34,730 nucleotides of DNA from Chitinophagaceae bacterium (GCA_016787125.1 JAEUVM010000264.1:1-34730), one strand, 5' to 3'. Numbered from the stretch's first letter, positions 24,540 to 32,362 are shown. Numbers and translations: made by a program. Notes: generated by a model not told the origin, from the sequence alone.

Positions 24540-24980
24540 TTATTTAAGGTTGTCGTACACGATTTGCAATACTTCTTTACACACGTCTATCCGGTCAGAC
24601 GGTACAGTGATCAATGCTTCGTTCAGCGTTTCTTCTGCCAATGCCATGGTTTCTTCCTGCAACTTTTGCGCCTGCTTTGTCAGGTAAATCAGGTTGATCC
24701 GGCGGTCGTTGGCAGAAGCCACTCTCTTCACCAGGTTCAGGCGTTCCAGGTTATCCACCAGGCGGGTAATGCTGGGCTTATCGCGGAACGTGGCATTACA
24801 AAGTTCCTGCTGGCTGATGCCTTCCTGTTTCCACAAGTGATATAATACGCTCCACTGTTCAATTGTAATATTCAACCCGGCTGCGTTGAATTTCTTCTGC
24901 AGCCTTCGGGCAATAGCCGTTGAGGCCTTACCGGTGATAAAGCTGTATAACTCGCCTCTTTTAAATTGGTTGTTTGGCAT
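24540..24980 (-). CDS. MarR family transcriptional regulator
   Basis: The protein is 146 residues from the ATG at 24980. The upstream in-frame ATG at 25004 would lie in the predicted -7 element and its coding region would include the operator, so it is rejected. The winged-helix domain is visible: TIEQWSVLYHLWKQEGISQQELCNATFRDKPSITRLVDNLERLNLV, then KRVASANDRRINLIYLT, the MarR recognition helix and wing. A C-terminal dimerisation helix follows. It is the first gene of an operon with the acyl-CoA dehydrogenase, so a likely role is ligand-relieved repression of fatty acid degradation, with acyl-CoA as plausible inducer by analogy. Confidence 0.92.
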   Translation of the reverse strand: MPNNQFKRGELYSFITGKASTAIARRLQKKFNAAGLNITIEQWSVLYHLWKQEGISQQELCNATFRDKPSITRLVDNLERLNLVKRVASANDRRINLIYLTKQAQKLQEETMALAEETLNEALITVPSDRIDVCKEVLQIVYDNLK

Positions 24981-25021
24981 ATAGTTGTTTGTGCAACTAT
25001 CCAAAAATAATATTATATTTG
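24981..25021. promoter_or_regulatory. Divergent promoters with a shared palindromic MarR operator
   Basis: A perfect 7-bp inverted repeat (ATAGTTG 24981-24987 and CAACTAT 24994-25000) begins right after the marR ATG. On the minus strand 25009-25002 reads TATTTTTG (TAnnTTTG), placing the marR transcription start inside the palindrome. On the plus strand 25014-25021 reads TATATTTG, with a TTTG at 24988-24991 (spacing 22) also inside the palindrome. One site therefore could repress marR-acyl-CoA dehydrogenase and the divergent hydrolase. Confidence 0.7.
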
Positions 25022-25052
25022 GACAACCTGCTTATTTTGGTAAAAATTTTTT

Positions 25053-25880
25053 TTGGCAGCAGAAAAGAAAACATACCCGTTCGGACAATCAATTATCCAT
25101 TACACCAGGTTTGGAACCGGGCCTAAACCGGCAATCTGTTTTCATGGCTATGGTGAAGACTGCACTTCTTTTTCATTTTTAGAAAAATGTGCTGGTAATC
25201 AATATACTTTCTTTGCGCCCGATCTTCCCTTTCATGGCAATACTGACTGGAAACAAGGGCTGAACATGACCGCCGAAGAGCTTACTGCTATTGTAAAGGG
25301 TATTTTGGAAGAAAACCGGCCTGAATACGGGTGGCAAGCCCTTACCCTTATTGGATACAGCCTGGGAGGCAGGATGGTGCTTAGCTTGTACAGCCAGATA
25401 TATAAGCAAACAGACAGGCTGGTGTTGATGGCGCCAGACGGATTGAAGGTAAATTTTTGGTACTGGCTTGCCACCCAAACCAGTGTTGGTAACAGATTTT
25501 TTGCCCTGACAATGAAACATCCCGGCTGGTTTTTCGGTTTGCTGAAAATGCTCAATAAAATGAAAATGGTCAACACAAGCATTTTCAAGTTTGTCAATTA
25601 CTATATCGGGGATAAAGAAGTGCGCCGGCTGCTGTATGCCCGGTGGACAACACTCCGCAAGATCAAACCCCGGCTATCGGCAGTCAAAGAGCACATTCGC
25701 ACCAATCATACTTCCGTAAGGCTGATTTATGGCAAACATGACCGGATTATTCTTTCTTCAGTAGGCGAAAAATTCCGCCGGGGAATTGAAGCAAGCTGTA
25801 CCATCAGTATCATTCCTTCCGGGCACAGGATATTGCATGAAAACCATGCAGAAGGAATTCTGCCCGCATTGCTGCACTGA
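25053..25880 (+). CDS. Alpha/beta hydrolase, TTG start
   Basis: The 275-residue protein has an alpha/beta hydrolase fold with the nucleophile elbow GYSLGG (Ser103), Asp230 in YGKHDRI and His258 in PSGHRIL. The CFHGYGEDCTSF loop after the first strand carries the oxyanion segment. No signal peptide is present. The start is the TTG at 25053: an in-frame TAA lies only 12 bp upstream and no ATG occurs before residue 72. Substrate unknown; an esterase or thioesterase acting on acyl chains would suit its divergent neighbour, the marR-acyl-CoA dehydrogenase operon. Its promoter overlaps the palindromic operator. Confidence 0.88.
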   Translation: MAAEKKTYPFGQSIIHYTRFGTGPKPAICFHGYGEDCTSFSFLEKCAGNQYTFFAPDLPFHGNTDWKQGLNMTAEELTAIVKGILEENRPEYGWQALTLIGYSLGGRMVLSLYSQIYKQTDRLVLMAPDGLKVNFWYWLATQTSVGNRFFALTMKHPGWFFGLLKMLNKMKMVNTSIFKFVNYYIGDKEVRRLLYARWTTLRKIKPRLSAVKEHIRTNHTSVRLIYGKHDRIILSSVGEKFRRGIEASCTISIIPSGHRILHENHAEGILPALLH

Positions 25881-25898
25881 TGTCAATGATTAGTTTTG
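25868..25898 (+). promoter_or_regulatory. Probable promoter of the GT2 gene (near-leaderless)
   Basis: TAGTTTTG at 25891-25898 matches TAnnTTTG, with ATTG at 25868-25871 (spacing 19) as a near -33 element. The ATG is at 25908, so the leader would be only a few nucleotides. The -33 part lies inside the hydrolase coding sequence. Confidence 0.5.
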
Positions 25899-25907
25899 TA
25901 ATCACCC

Positions 25908-27023
25908 ATGGTAATCTTGTATATAGTAATACCGGTCTTTATTATTTATAGTATCCTGATAATATATTTCTGGATGGCGTGGCGTTCTGTTCCGGTTTAT
26001 CATCCGAAAGCAGCTGATGCTCCTGTAAAGATCAGTGTGATCATTCCGGCAAGAAATGAAGAACATACCATCGGACAACTGTTAGAAGCATTGCGGGAAC
26101 AAACCTATCCGGCACCGCTCTTTGAAGTGATCGTCGTGGATGACCATTCTGAGGATAATACAGCCGGCATTGTACGGCAGTTTTCATTTGCAACGCTTAT
26201 ACAGCTTAAAGAGGATGGCATCAATTCATATAAAAAGAAAGCTATTGAAACCGGTATTAACGCAGCTACCGGTGATCTGATCGTAACTACTGATGCTGAT
26301 TGTGTGCCTCCGGCTTCATGGCTGGCAACAATGGCGGCCTTCAGGGCAGAAAAGGAATCAGCCTTTATAGCAGCCCCGGTCGTTTTTAAGAACAACAGAT
26401 CGTTGTTACAGGTTTTCCAGGCGCTTGACTTTATTACGCTGCAGGGTATTACAGGAGCAGCAGTTCACCGTGGTTTTCTTTCAATGTGTAATGGCGCCAA
26501 CCTGGCTTATGACAAGCGGGTGTTTACCGATGTGGGAGGATTTACAGGCATTGATGCCATAGCCTCCGGCGATGATATGCTGCTGATGCATAAGATAAAA
26601 AGCAAATACCCCGAAAGGGTACATTACCTGAAATCAAAGGATGCAATAGTCTCTACCCGGCCAATGGAAACATGGAAGGATTTTTTCAGGCAGCGTATCC
26701 GCTGGGCAAGTAAAGCGACGGTTTACAAGGATAAAAAAATAACTGTTGTGCTTACGCTGGTGTACCTTCTCAACCTTTGTTTTTTAGGATTGCTGGTAGC
26801 CGGGTTTATTTCACCGGTGTTGTGGTTGTACCTGCTGGGTTTATGGGTAGCCAAAACGCTTATCGAGTTTCCTTTTGTAGGCGGTGTGGCTTCTTTTTTT
26901 GGAAAAAGATCACTGCTCGTTTACTTCTTTTTTTTCCAGCCGCTGCATATTGCATATACCATTATATCAGGTCTTTTCGGGCAATTCGGATCGTATCAGT
27001 GGAAAGGACGCCGGGTAAATTAA
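25908..27023 (+). CDS. Glycosyltransferase family 2, membrane-anchored
   Basis: The 371-residue protein begins with a membrane anchor (residues 2-25). The GT2 core follows: ISVIIPARNEEHTIGQLLEAL (the line-up starts near residue 42), VIVVDDHSEDN, D129/D131 in TTDADCVPP, GDDM at 221-224 and RQRIRW at 261-266. About three C-terminal membrane helices follow. The layout resembles processive or polyprenyl-linked GT2 enzymes such as those making cell-surface polysaccharide or glycolipid. It overlaps the neighbourhood of an O-antigen ligase and Wzz-like protein 1-4 kb away, which are on the other strand. Sugar donor and acceptor are not predictable. Confidence 0.93.
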   Translation: MVILYIVIPVFIIYSILIIYFWMAWRSVPVYHPKAADAPVKISVIIPARNEEHTIGQLLEALREQTYPAPLFEVIVVDDHSEDNTAGIVRQFSFATLIQLKEDGINSYKKKAIETGINAATGDLIVTTDADCVPPASWLATMAAFRAEKESAFIAAPVVFKNNRSLLQVFQALDFITLQGITGAAVHRGFLSMCNGANLAYDKRVFTDVGGFTGIDAIASGDDMLLMHKIKSKYPERVHYLKSKDAIVSTRPMETWKDFFRQRIRWASKATVYKDKKITVVLTLVYLLNLCFLGLLVAGFISPVLWLYLLGLWVAKTLIEFPFVGGVASFFGKRSLLVYFFFFQPLHIAYTIISGLFGQFGSYQWKGRRVN

Positions 27024-27063
27024 GGGTACCAGTTATTCAATCATCATTTACTAACTTTCGTCC

Positions 27064-28149
27064 ATGAGCAAATCACAATCATTCCAGGCGGCAGCGTGGC
27101 GAAGGTTGAAAAAAAATAAGGGTGCTGTCTTTGGCCTGGTGGTGATTGCTGTTGCCCTGCTGATAACCATTCTTGCTTACTTTCTTGCCCCGGACCATTC
27201 CCCCAATGCCAACCGGATCATTCTGGAGGCTGGTGGTGAAAAGCCAGGATACAGCCGTGAGTTTATTAAGGTGAAGAAGGAAAAAGAAGTGATTAGTCCC
27301 GGATTTTTTAAGCACCTGCTGAATGGCAGGGAGGATGCATACTATTTCATTCCTATAATAAGCTATCAGAAAAAGGCAGACAGCATGATCGTTCAGAAGT
27401 ATGTGGACGAGGGAGTTTCTGAACGTATGGCTTTTCATCAAAGTAAACTCGCCGATGACCCCATTACCACACTTCATTTTCGGCTGGGTGCAGATAAATA
27501 TGGACGGGATATACTGAGCCGTATCATTGTTGGTACCCGGGTAAGCCTGAGTGTAGGGCTGATTGCGGTTCTTATTTCATTAAGTATCGGGCTGCTGCTG
27601 GGTTCGCTTGCCGGGTATTACAGGGGCTGGGTGGATGAAGTGATCATGTGGTTTATCAATGTGATCTGGAGCATGCCCACATTGCTGCTGGTATTTGCCA
27701 TTACATTGGCACTTGGCAAAGGATTCTGGCAGGTGTTTATCGCTATCGGCCTTACCATGTGGGTGAATGTAGCCAGGCTGGTGAGAGGGCAGGTATTAGC
27801 AGAAAGGGAAAAAGAATATGTAGAAGCGGCAAAGGCGCTTGGCTTTTCTGGTGTGAGGGCTATTGTGCGGCATATCTGGCCAAATATAATGGGACCCGTA
27901 ATGGTGATAGCTGCCGGGAATTTTGCCTCCGCTATTGTGATAGAAGCAGGGCTGAGTTTTCTCGGTGTGGGTGTACAGCCTCCCGTACCCAGTTGGGGGT
28001 TGATGATAAAAGAGAATTACAACTTTATTATTACACAAAATCCCATGCTGGCACTGGCACCGGGTTTTGCCATTATGTTGCTGGTACTTGCTTTTAACCT
28101 GTTAGGTAACGGGTTAAGGGATGCGCTGAATGTGAGAGGACGGCTCTGA
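27064..28149 (+). CDS. DppC/OppC-type ABC transporter permease
   Basis: The 361-residue permease has an N-terminal OppC-like segment and first helix (about 20-42). About 100 periplasmic residues come before the conserved LGADKYGRDILSRIIVGTRVSLSVG region, which is longer than in enteric OppC. Then there are five more helices, with the EAA loop REKEYVEAAKALGFSGVRAIVRHIWPN binding the ATPase and the typical EAGLSFLGVGVQPPVPSWG. The product would form part of a dipeptide/oligopeptide/nickel-type importer. No DppB, ATPase or substrate-binding partner lies next to it, so it is an orphan subunit here. The last 36 bp overlap the 3' end of the convergent ligase gene. Confidence 0.93.
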   Translation: MSKSQSFQAAAWRRLKKNKGAVFGLVVIAVALLITILAYFLAPDHSPNANRIILEAGGEKPGYSREFIKVKKEKEVISPGFFKHLLNGREDAYYFIPIISYQKKADSMIVQKYVDEGVSERMAFHQSKLADDPITTLHFRLGADKYGRDILSRIIVGTRVSLSVGLIAVLISLSIGLLLGSLAGYYRGWVDEVIMWFINVIWSMPTLLLVFAITLALGKGFWQVFIAIGLTMWVNVARLVRGQVLAEREKEYVEAAKALGFSGVRAIVRHIWPNIMGPVMVIAAGNFASAIVIEAGLSFLGVGVQPPVPSWGLMIKENYNFIITQNPMLALAPGFAIMLLVLAFNLLGNGLRDALNVRGRL

Positions 28150-29565
28150 CCTTTTACGGGTATTTACATCGGCCATTACTAAAAAAGAAATACAGAGGAA
28201 GAAGAGACTTCCGATCTTATCAGTTTCAATAAGGTCGCTCAGGAAATTGAGTGTGCAGATCATCACCAATATCACACCGGCAGCAAGAGCTCCCTGTTTA
28301 TAAAAAGGATCATCTGTACGCCGGTAAATTTTTTCTGTATAATAAAACAGGGCCCCAAGCAGGAACAGGAACAATACCAGGCCGGGTACACCTTGCTCCG
28401 TTACCATAAGCAGGAAATAATTATGTACTGTGGAATGATCAGGATTATTACTTACCCATGTTTTATAAGCCGGCACGGCATAAGGTTTATAGGCAGGGTA
28501 AAAAGTATTAGGACCGGTACCGGTAACAGGATTTTCTTTTATCATTCGAATGGCGGCTGTCCACCGGTAAAAACGTTCGGCTGTTGAAACATCTTTGAGT
28601 GTATAAGTGGCAACCAGGTGCTCGCTGAAGTTTGTATGAAAGATCGTTGTTTTGTACTCATGAGCATACTTCAGGTACCTGTCACCCGAACTTATCCAGC
28701 AAAACAACAGTATTGTCGAAACCGCCACAGCGATGTATGCGATCAGCAACTTATGTTTTTTAATAAGCCAATAAGTGGCGAGACCGGTAAAAAGGGCGAG
28801 CCATGCTCCTCTCGAATAGGAAAAGAAAAGAGCTGCTAACAGGAAAATCAGTACCAGAGAAAACAGCCTTCTGTACCGGACATCGCTTAACCGCTGGGCA
28901 GCCACAAAAACCGGAATGCAGCAAACCAGCATAGCAGCATAGTTCACATGGTTGCGAAACAGGGGCGTTACCGCTTCATGAACAGTTGCAAAACGAAAGT
29001 CTCCATATGCATGCCTTGTCATAACTATCAGTACAGCACCTATCATTGCGCAAAGCAGCACACCTGTCCATACCACAAACTGCTTTTTGTTTTTCAATAA
29101 AATAAAAGGGAAAAAGACGAAAGTGGCAACGTACCATCCTTTGGCCAGGATGTACTTTACGGAATTTTGAAAATGTATTGAAAATAAACTACTCAATATA
29201 GCCCAGGATAGCGTAGCAACTAACAGAACCACCAGCGGATGACGGAATTTTTCTTTTTCGGCCAGTGCCGGATTACGAATCAGCAGGGCAAGGAAAAGAA
29301 AACTGCACAACCACATCAAAGGTTCATCCGGGACATCTGTGCCAAGTGAAGGGGTAATATTTAACTCAATCGAAAGGGGAAGACTTGCTGCTAGAAGAAG
29401 GAAGGCAAAATGAGGCTTTTGCCAGGCAGCATACAAAAACAATAAAATATATGGCAGCACGATCCAAGAAGGCTGGCCTGCATTTGCCGCACCTGCAAAT
29501 ACGAGGAGGGCTGCAATTGCACAGCCGGCAAACAGAGAATAAGATTTTGCTGAAGCTGATGTCAC
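28114..29565 (-). CDS. O-antigen ligase/polymerase family membrane protein
   Basis: The 483-residue protein has about eleven membrane helices and a long periplasmic loop between about residues 290 and 400. The Wzy/WaaL region is visible in FSYSRGAWLALFTG (around residue 250) and the PVTGTGPNTFYPAYKP and NPDHSTVHNYFLL loop with histidines, as in O-antigen ligases. It would polymerise or ligate lipid-linked oligosaccharides at the inner membrane. Its ATG overlaps the last four bases of the upstream Wzz-like gene, so translation is coupled. Its end overlaps the convergent permease gene by 36 bp. Confidence 0.9.
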   Translation of the reverse strand: MTSASAKSYSLFAGCAIAALLVFAGAANAGQPSWIVLPYILLFLYAAWQKPHFAFLLLAASLPLSIELNITPSLGTDVPDEPLMWLCSFLFLALLIRNPALAEKEKFRHPLVVLLVATLSWAILSSLFSIHFQNSVKYILAKGWYVATFVFFPFILLKNKKQFVVWTGVLLCAMIGAVLIVMTRHAYGDFRFATVHEAVTPLFRNHVNYAAMLVCCIPVFVAAQRLSDVRYRRLFSLVLIFLLAALFFSYSRGAWLALFTGLATYWLIKKHKLLIAYIAVAVSTILLFCWISSGDRYLKYAHEYKTTIFHTNFSEHLVATYTLKDVSTAERFYRWTAAIRMIKENPVTGTGPNTFYPAYKPYAVPAYKTWVSNNPDHSTVHNYFLLMVTEQGVPGLVLFLFLLGALFYYTEKIYRRTDDPFYKQGALAAGVILVMICTLNFLSDLIETDKIGSLFFLCISFLVMADVNTRKRSEPSSHIQRIP

Positions 29566-30365
29566 TGTTGATCGTTTTGCCGCTTGCTATCAAAAGCCAG
29601 GGCTGCCAGAATGGCAAACAGAAAACTGAATGCAGCAGTTGCAAGCATGATCTTTAACCGCTGTGGCCGGTCGGGGTGAAGCGCCGGTTTGGCTTTTTCT
29701 ACAGTAATAAGTACAGGGGGCTTTGCTTCTGCCAGCACATGGTATTCATTGATCAGTTTTTCGTACCCGGCCGCTTCTGCCAGCAATTTGATCTTTTGAT
29801 CAGCAGTTGCTGAGTCGCTGGTCCGGCGTAGGGTTTGCAACCTTTGTTCAAGAGCTTTCAGGCTGGCCTGGTTACCCGCATTCTGCAAATCCCGGTGAAG
29901 GGCATCCAGGTTGGCAAGGATAGCATTAGCGAGTTGGGGAGCCAGGTTTTTATCCGTGTCCCAAACTTTTATTTTCAGTTCCCCGTAATCGCTTTTAAGA
30001 ACAGTGCTGTTGCTTTTAAGTTCACGTGCAGACTTTAGCAAAGCATTCTCTTCATCTTTTATTTTATAATGATCATATAAATTAAAGGCTGCAGCCACTG
30101 CCAGGTAAACGGTATCCAGCGCAGCAGTGCCCACCACTTTATCAAGATCATCAGGATATCCGAGTGCAGAGTAAAGCTCCTGGATATTTTCATTAAAGAT
30201 CCGGCCTTTGTCTGCTGCCATTGAACTGGCAGGTACGGCAGTGGCAACAGAAAGATATTGACGGGGCTTCAGGAAGGTTATGATCCCTACGGCCAGCAGC
30301 GAAAGCAATACTACGCCAGTCACCGGTTTCCACCAACGTCTCAGCAGGTCAAAAATATCAGGCAT
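29562..30365 (-). CDS. Wzz-type polysaccharide chain-length determinant-like protein
   Basis: The 267-residue protein has two transmembrane helices (about 14-31 and 238-258) flanking a periplasmic part. A long alpha-helical, coiled-coil-prone segment lies at 120-215. The N-terminal MPDIFDLLRRWWKPVTGVV and TFLKPRQYLSVATAVP are typical of the Wzz/PCP fold. No Walker motif or tyrosine-kinase domain follows, so it is a PCP1-like co-polymerase without kinase. It regulates polymer length for the O-antigen ligase/polymerase gene with which it overlaps by four bases (ATGA). Confidence 0.85.
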   Translation of the reverse strand: MPDIFDLLRRWWKPVTGVVLLSLLAVGIITFLKPRQYLSVATAVPASSMAADKGRIFNENIQELYSALGYPDDLDKVVGTAALDTVYLAVAAAFNLYDHYKIKDEENALLKSARELKSNSTVLKSDYGELKIKVWDTDKNLAPQLANAILANLDALHRDLQNAGNQASLKALEQRLQTLRRTSDSATADQKIKLLAEAAGYEKLINEYHVLAEAKPPVLITVEKAKPALHPDRPQRLKIMLATAAFSFLFAILAALAFDSKRQNDQQ

Positions 30366-30395
30366 GTAATACGATTTAGTGTAATCAATTTGATC

Positions 30396-30860
30396 CTACA
30401 TCACTTTTACATTGCGGTTAAAGCTCTCATCAAGTGAAATGAATGTCTCGGTGCGTTCAATTCCTTTTATCTTTTGGAGCTGATCATGCAGCACAAAGCG
30501 CAACTGGCCAATATCCTTGCACACGATCTCCGCAAACATACTATAGTTGCCTGTGGTATAGTTCAGCCGAACGATCTCAGGTATTTTCTGAAGGTCTTTG
30601 GCCACCGCATCATACAGAGAGCTTTCTTTCAAATAAATTCCGATAAAGGCGATCACATCATACCCCAACTGCTTCAGGTCTGCCTGCAGCCTCGTACCTT
30701 TAACCACCCCGGCTTCCTGGAGCTTTTTGATACGAACATGGATCGTACCTCCCGAAACAAAGAGTTTCTTTCCGAGGTCGGCATAAGAGATCTCTGCATT
30801 TTCCATCATGTGCTGAATGATCTGCAGGTCCAGTTTATCAAGATTCAATTTAGCGGCCAT
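30396..30860 (-). CDS. Lrp/AsnC family transcriptional regulator
   Basis: The 154-residue protein has an N-terminal HTH (LDLQIIQHMMENAEISYADLGKKLFVSGGTIHVRIKKLQEAGVVKG). A C-terminal RAM ligand-binding domain follows (GYDVIAFIGIYLKESS, VRLNYTTGNYSMFAEIVCKDIGQLRFVLHDQLQKIKGIERTETF). It likely responds to an amino acid and acts globally or locally. It lies 31 bp from the Wzz gene on the same strand and could be co-transcribed with it. On the other side it is divergent from the tRNA-like RNA gene, separated by AT-rich DNA containing that RNA's promoter. Confidence 0.95.
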   Translation of the reverse strand: MAAKLNLDKLDLQIIQHMMENAEISYADLGKKLFVSGGTIHVRIKKLQEAGVVKGTRLQADLKQLGYDVIAFIGIYLKESSLYDAVAKDLQKIPEIVRLNYTTGNYSMFAEIVCKDIGQLRFVLHDQLQKIKGIERTETFISLDESFNRNVKVM

Positions 30861-30944
30861 TTATCCCCTTTAGTTTGAATAATGTTTAGTATTCAGTGTA
30901 AATGTTTGAATATTTTCTATAATTTCAAAATAATTATTGGAAAA

Positions 30945-30977
30945 TTTGGAAAGAAAAGGTCGCCCGGCCTATATTTG
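30945..30977 (+). promoter_or_regulatory. Promoter of the tRNA-like RNA gene
   Basis: TTTG at 30945-30948 and TATATTTG at 30970-30977 match the Bacteroidota -33/-7 consensus with a 21-bp spacing. The transcript would start near 30983, leaving a 5' leader of about 37 nt containing a small hairpin (ACGG/CCGT) before the mature RNA at 31020. Confidence 0.75.
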
Positions 30978-31019
30978 TTCTGTCAACGGTAATAAAAAAG
31001 CCGTGAGTTCTTTAAATAC

Positions 31020-31196
31020 TGTGGGGTGATGAAATTTTTGGCAGACATGCCCTCTTGTCTCGGGGGTGGAGAAAACCAGCCTGTGCTTCGGTACTGGCGG
31101 GCCAATAGGATAAACGTAAGGTAATGGGTTGACCACTAATGCTAGCAGTGCCTTACAGCTAACTACTCCGTGGAGGTTCGAACCCTCCCCCTACAG
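31020..31196 (+). ncRNA. tRNA-like RNA with giant branched variable arm (class II, Leu-like body, GUC anticodon position)
   Basis: A tRNA frame is clear. Acceptor 31020-31026 (TGTGGGG) pairs with 31189-31195 (CCCTACA, one G-U); C31019-G31196 would extend it to eight pairs. The D-stem is ATG/CAT (31029-31031, 31046-31048) with an AAATTTTTGGCAGA loop like Leu tRNAs. The anticodon stem is CCCTC/GGGGG (31050-31054, 31062-31066) with loop TTGTCTC, placing GUC at 34-36. The T arm is GGAGG-TTCGAAC-CCTCC (31172-31188), a canonical T loop. About 105 nt (31067-31171) replace the usual 10-20-nt variable arm. GGAG/CTCC (31068-31071, 31166-31169) closes it. Hairpin 1 (31076-31101) has a UUCG tetraloop, and hairpin 2 pairs 31116-31121 with 31151-31156. 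CCA is not encoded. It is not a tmRNA, since no tag reading frame or GGxUUCGAC D-arm is seen. Confidence 0.7.
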
Positions 31197-31241
31197 CACA
31201 TTGTTCTTTGCCCGGTTATTTCCGCGGCGGTACATTACAAC

Positions 31242-31268
31242 AGCCTTCCTGTTTCAGGGAGGCTTTTT
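31242..31268 (+). terminator. Rho-independent terminator of the tRNA-like gene
   Basis: A 10-bp stem with one U-G pair (31242-31251 with 31255-31264), a TTT loop and a five-T run. It lies 45 bp after the predicted RNA 3' end and 67 bp before the next ATG, so the RNA is its own transcription unit. Confidence 0.88.
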
Positions 31269-31312
31269 ATTTGCTTTTACTGCTGGTCATTCAGATATTT
31301 CTCTTCTTAAAA

Positions 31313-31320
31313 TACATTTG
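31313..31320 (+). promoter_or_regulatory. Promoter -7 element of the DUF3078 gene
   Basis: TACATTTG matches TAnnTTTG, 14 bp before the ATG at 31335, giving a leader of about 9 nt. No exact -33 TTTG was found. Confidence 0.55.
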
Positions 31321-31334
31321 CCCAAAATTTAACC

Positions 31335-32258
31335 ATGAAAAAGGGACTCCTGTTGTTCTTTGTTTTTACGTACCTGACCACGGCCGCACAAGACGAAACT
31401 GTAAAGAAGCTGAAAGGTGAAGCAGACCGGAACATTAAGAAGGAAGCCGATACCTCAGGCAAGGTTTGGCGGAAAGGCGGTATTTATGGAATCAATATCT
31501 CACAGGGTTCGTTGAGCAACTGGGCTGCCGGCGGCGATAACTTTTCATTGTCGGTTAACTCACTGTTAAACCTGTTTGCGTTCTATAAGAAGGAAAAACA
31601 TAGTTGGGATAATACATTCGATTTCAACCTTGGTTATGTAAATACCACCAGCCTGGGCAGCCGCAAAAATGATGACCGCTTCGACCTGCTTTCAAAATAC
31701 GGCTATGCACTTAATCCTAAATTGAATGTGGCCGGGTTATTCAACCTCCGGTCGCAATTTTTTAAGGGATACATATTTCCAGATAATGTAAAGACATATT
31801 CGTCCGATTTTATGGCGCCTGGTTATTTATTGCTGAGTGCCGGTTTGGACTACAAGCCCACAAAAAATCTTTCAATTTTCTTTTCACCAGCCACCGCCCG
31901 CTGGGTGATCGTAAGAGACACTGCACTTTCAAACAAAGGTCTGTATGGAGTGGAGCCGGGTAAAAAATCAGCGCTTGAATTTGGCGGCTTTGCCACCATT
32001 AACTACCTGAAAGAATTTAATAAGAACGTTACCTATAAAGGAAGGCTTGACCTCTTCTCCAACTACCGCAATAAACCGCAGAATATTGATGTATTCATGT
32101 CAAATATCCTCAGTGCCAAATTGGGCAAAGTACTGGCGGTGACATGGAGTCTGGATATTATTTATGACGATGATGTAAGGTTATTCGGCTCCGGAAAAAA
32201 TTCGCCCGGCACACAGATAAAATCACTGGTTGGCCTCGGCCTGCAGGTTAAATTCTGA
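31335..32258 (+). CDS. DUF3078 domain protein, probable outer-membrane barrel
   Basis: The 307-residue exported protein has a Sec signal peptide (MKKGLLLFFVFTYLTTAA) and an amphipathic strand-rich mature part. The DUF3078 hallmark SQGSLSNWAAGGDNFSLSVN is near residues 56-75, followed by YKKEKHSWDNTFDFNLGYV and RKNDDRFDLLSKYGY. The C-terminus ends VGLGLQVKF, an aromatic terminus of an outer-membrane barrel. These proteins occur across Bacteroidota without known function. It is preceded by the terminator of the RNA gene and its own promoter, and followed by an independent LRR gene. Confidence 0.9.
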   Translation: MKKGLLLFFVFTYLTTAAQDETVKKLKGEADRNIKKEADTSGKVWRKGGIYGINISQGSLSNWAAGGDNFSLSVNSLLNLFAFYKKEKHSWDNTFDFNLGYVNTTSLGSRKNDDRFDLLSKYGYALNPKLNVAGLFNLRSQFFKGYIFPDNVKTYSSDFMAPGYLLLSAGLDYKPTKNLSIFFSPATARWVIVRDTALSNKGLYGVEPGKKSALEFGGFATINYLKEFNKNVTYKGRLDLFSNYRNKPQNIDVFMSNILSAKLGKVLAVTWSLDIIYDDDVRLFGSGKNSPGTQIKSLVGLGLQVKF

Positions 32259-32362
32259 CACAACAGGGTGAAAGATAGTTTGGCAGGAGCATGCCCGTGC
32301 AGTTATGTTTTTAAAAAAGAAGACTGTACTTTTATACCACTACGAAAATACCAGCCATTATC

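Noticed and set aside
24981..25004. Longer MarR start at 25004
   Set aside because: It would put the coding region over the -7 element and the operator palindrome, and adds no conserved residues.
31020..31196. tmRNA
   Set aside because: The length of 177 nt, the absence of an encoded tag with stop, and a tRNA-like anticodon arm do not fit; the D arm lacks the tmRNA UUCGAC signature.
31129..31332. Short open frame across the tRNA-like gene and terminator
   Set aside because: It crosses the T arm and terminator stems, which are better explained as RNA structure, and has no homology-like features.
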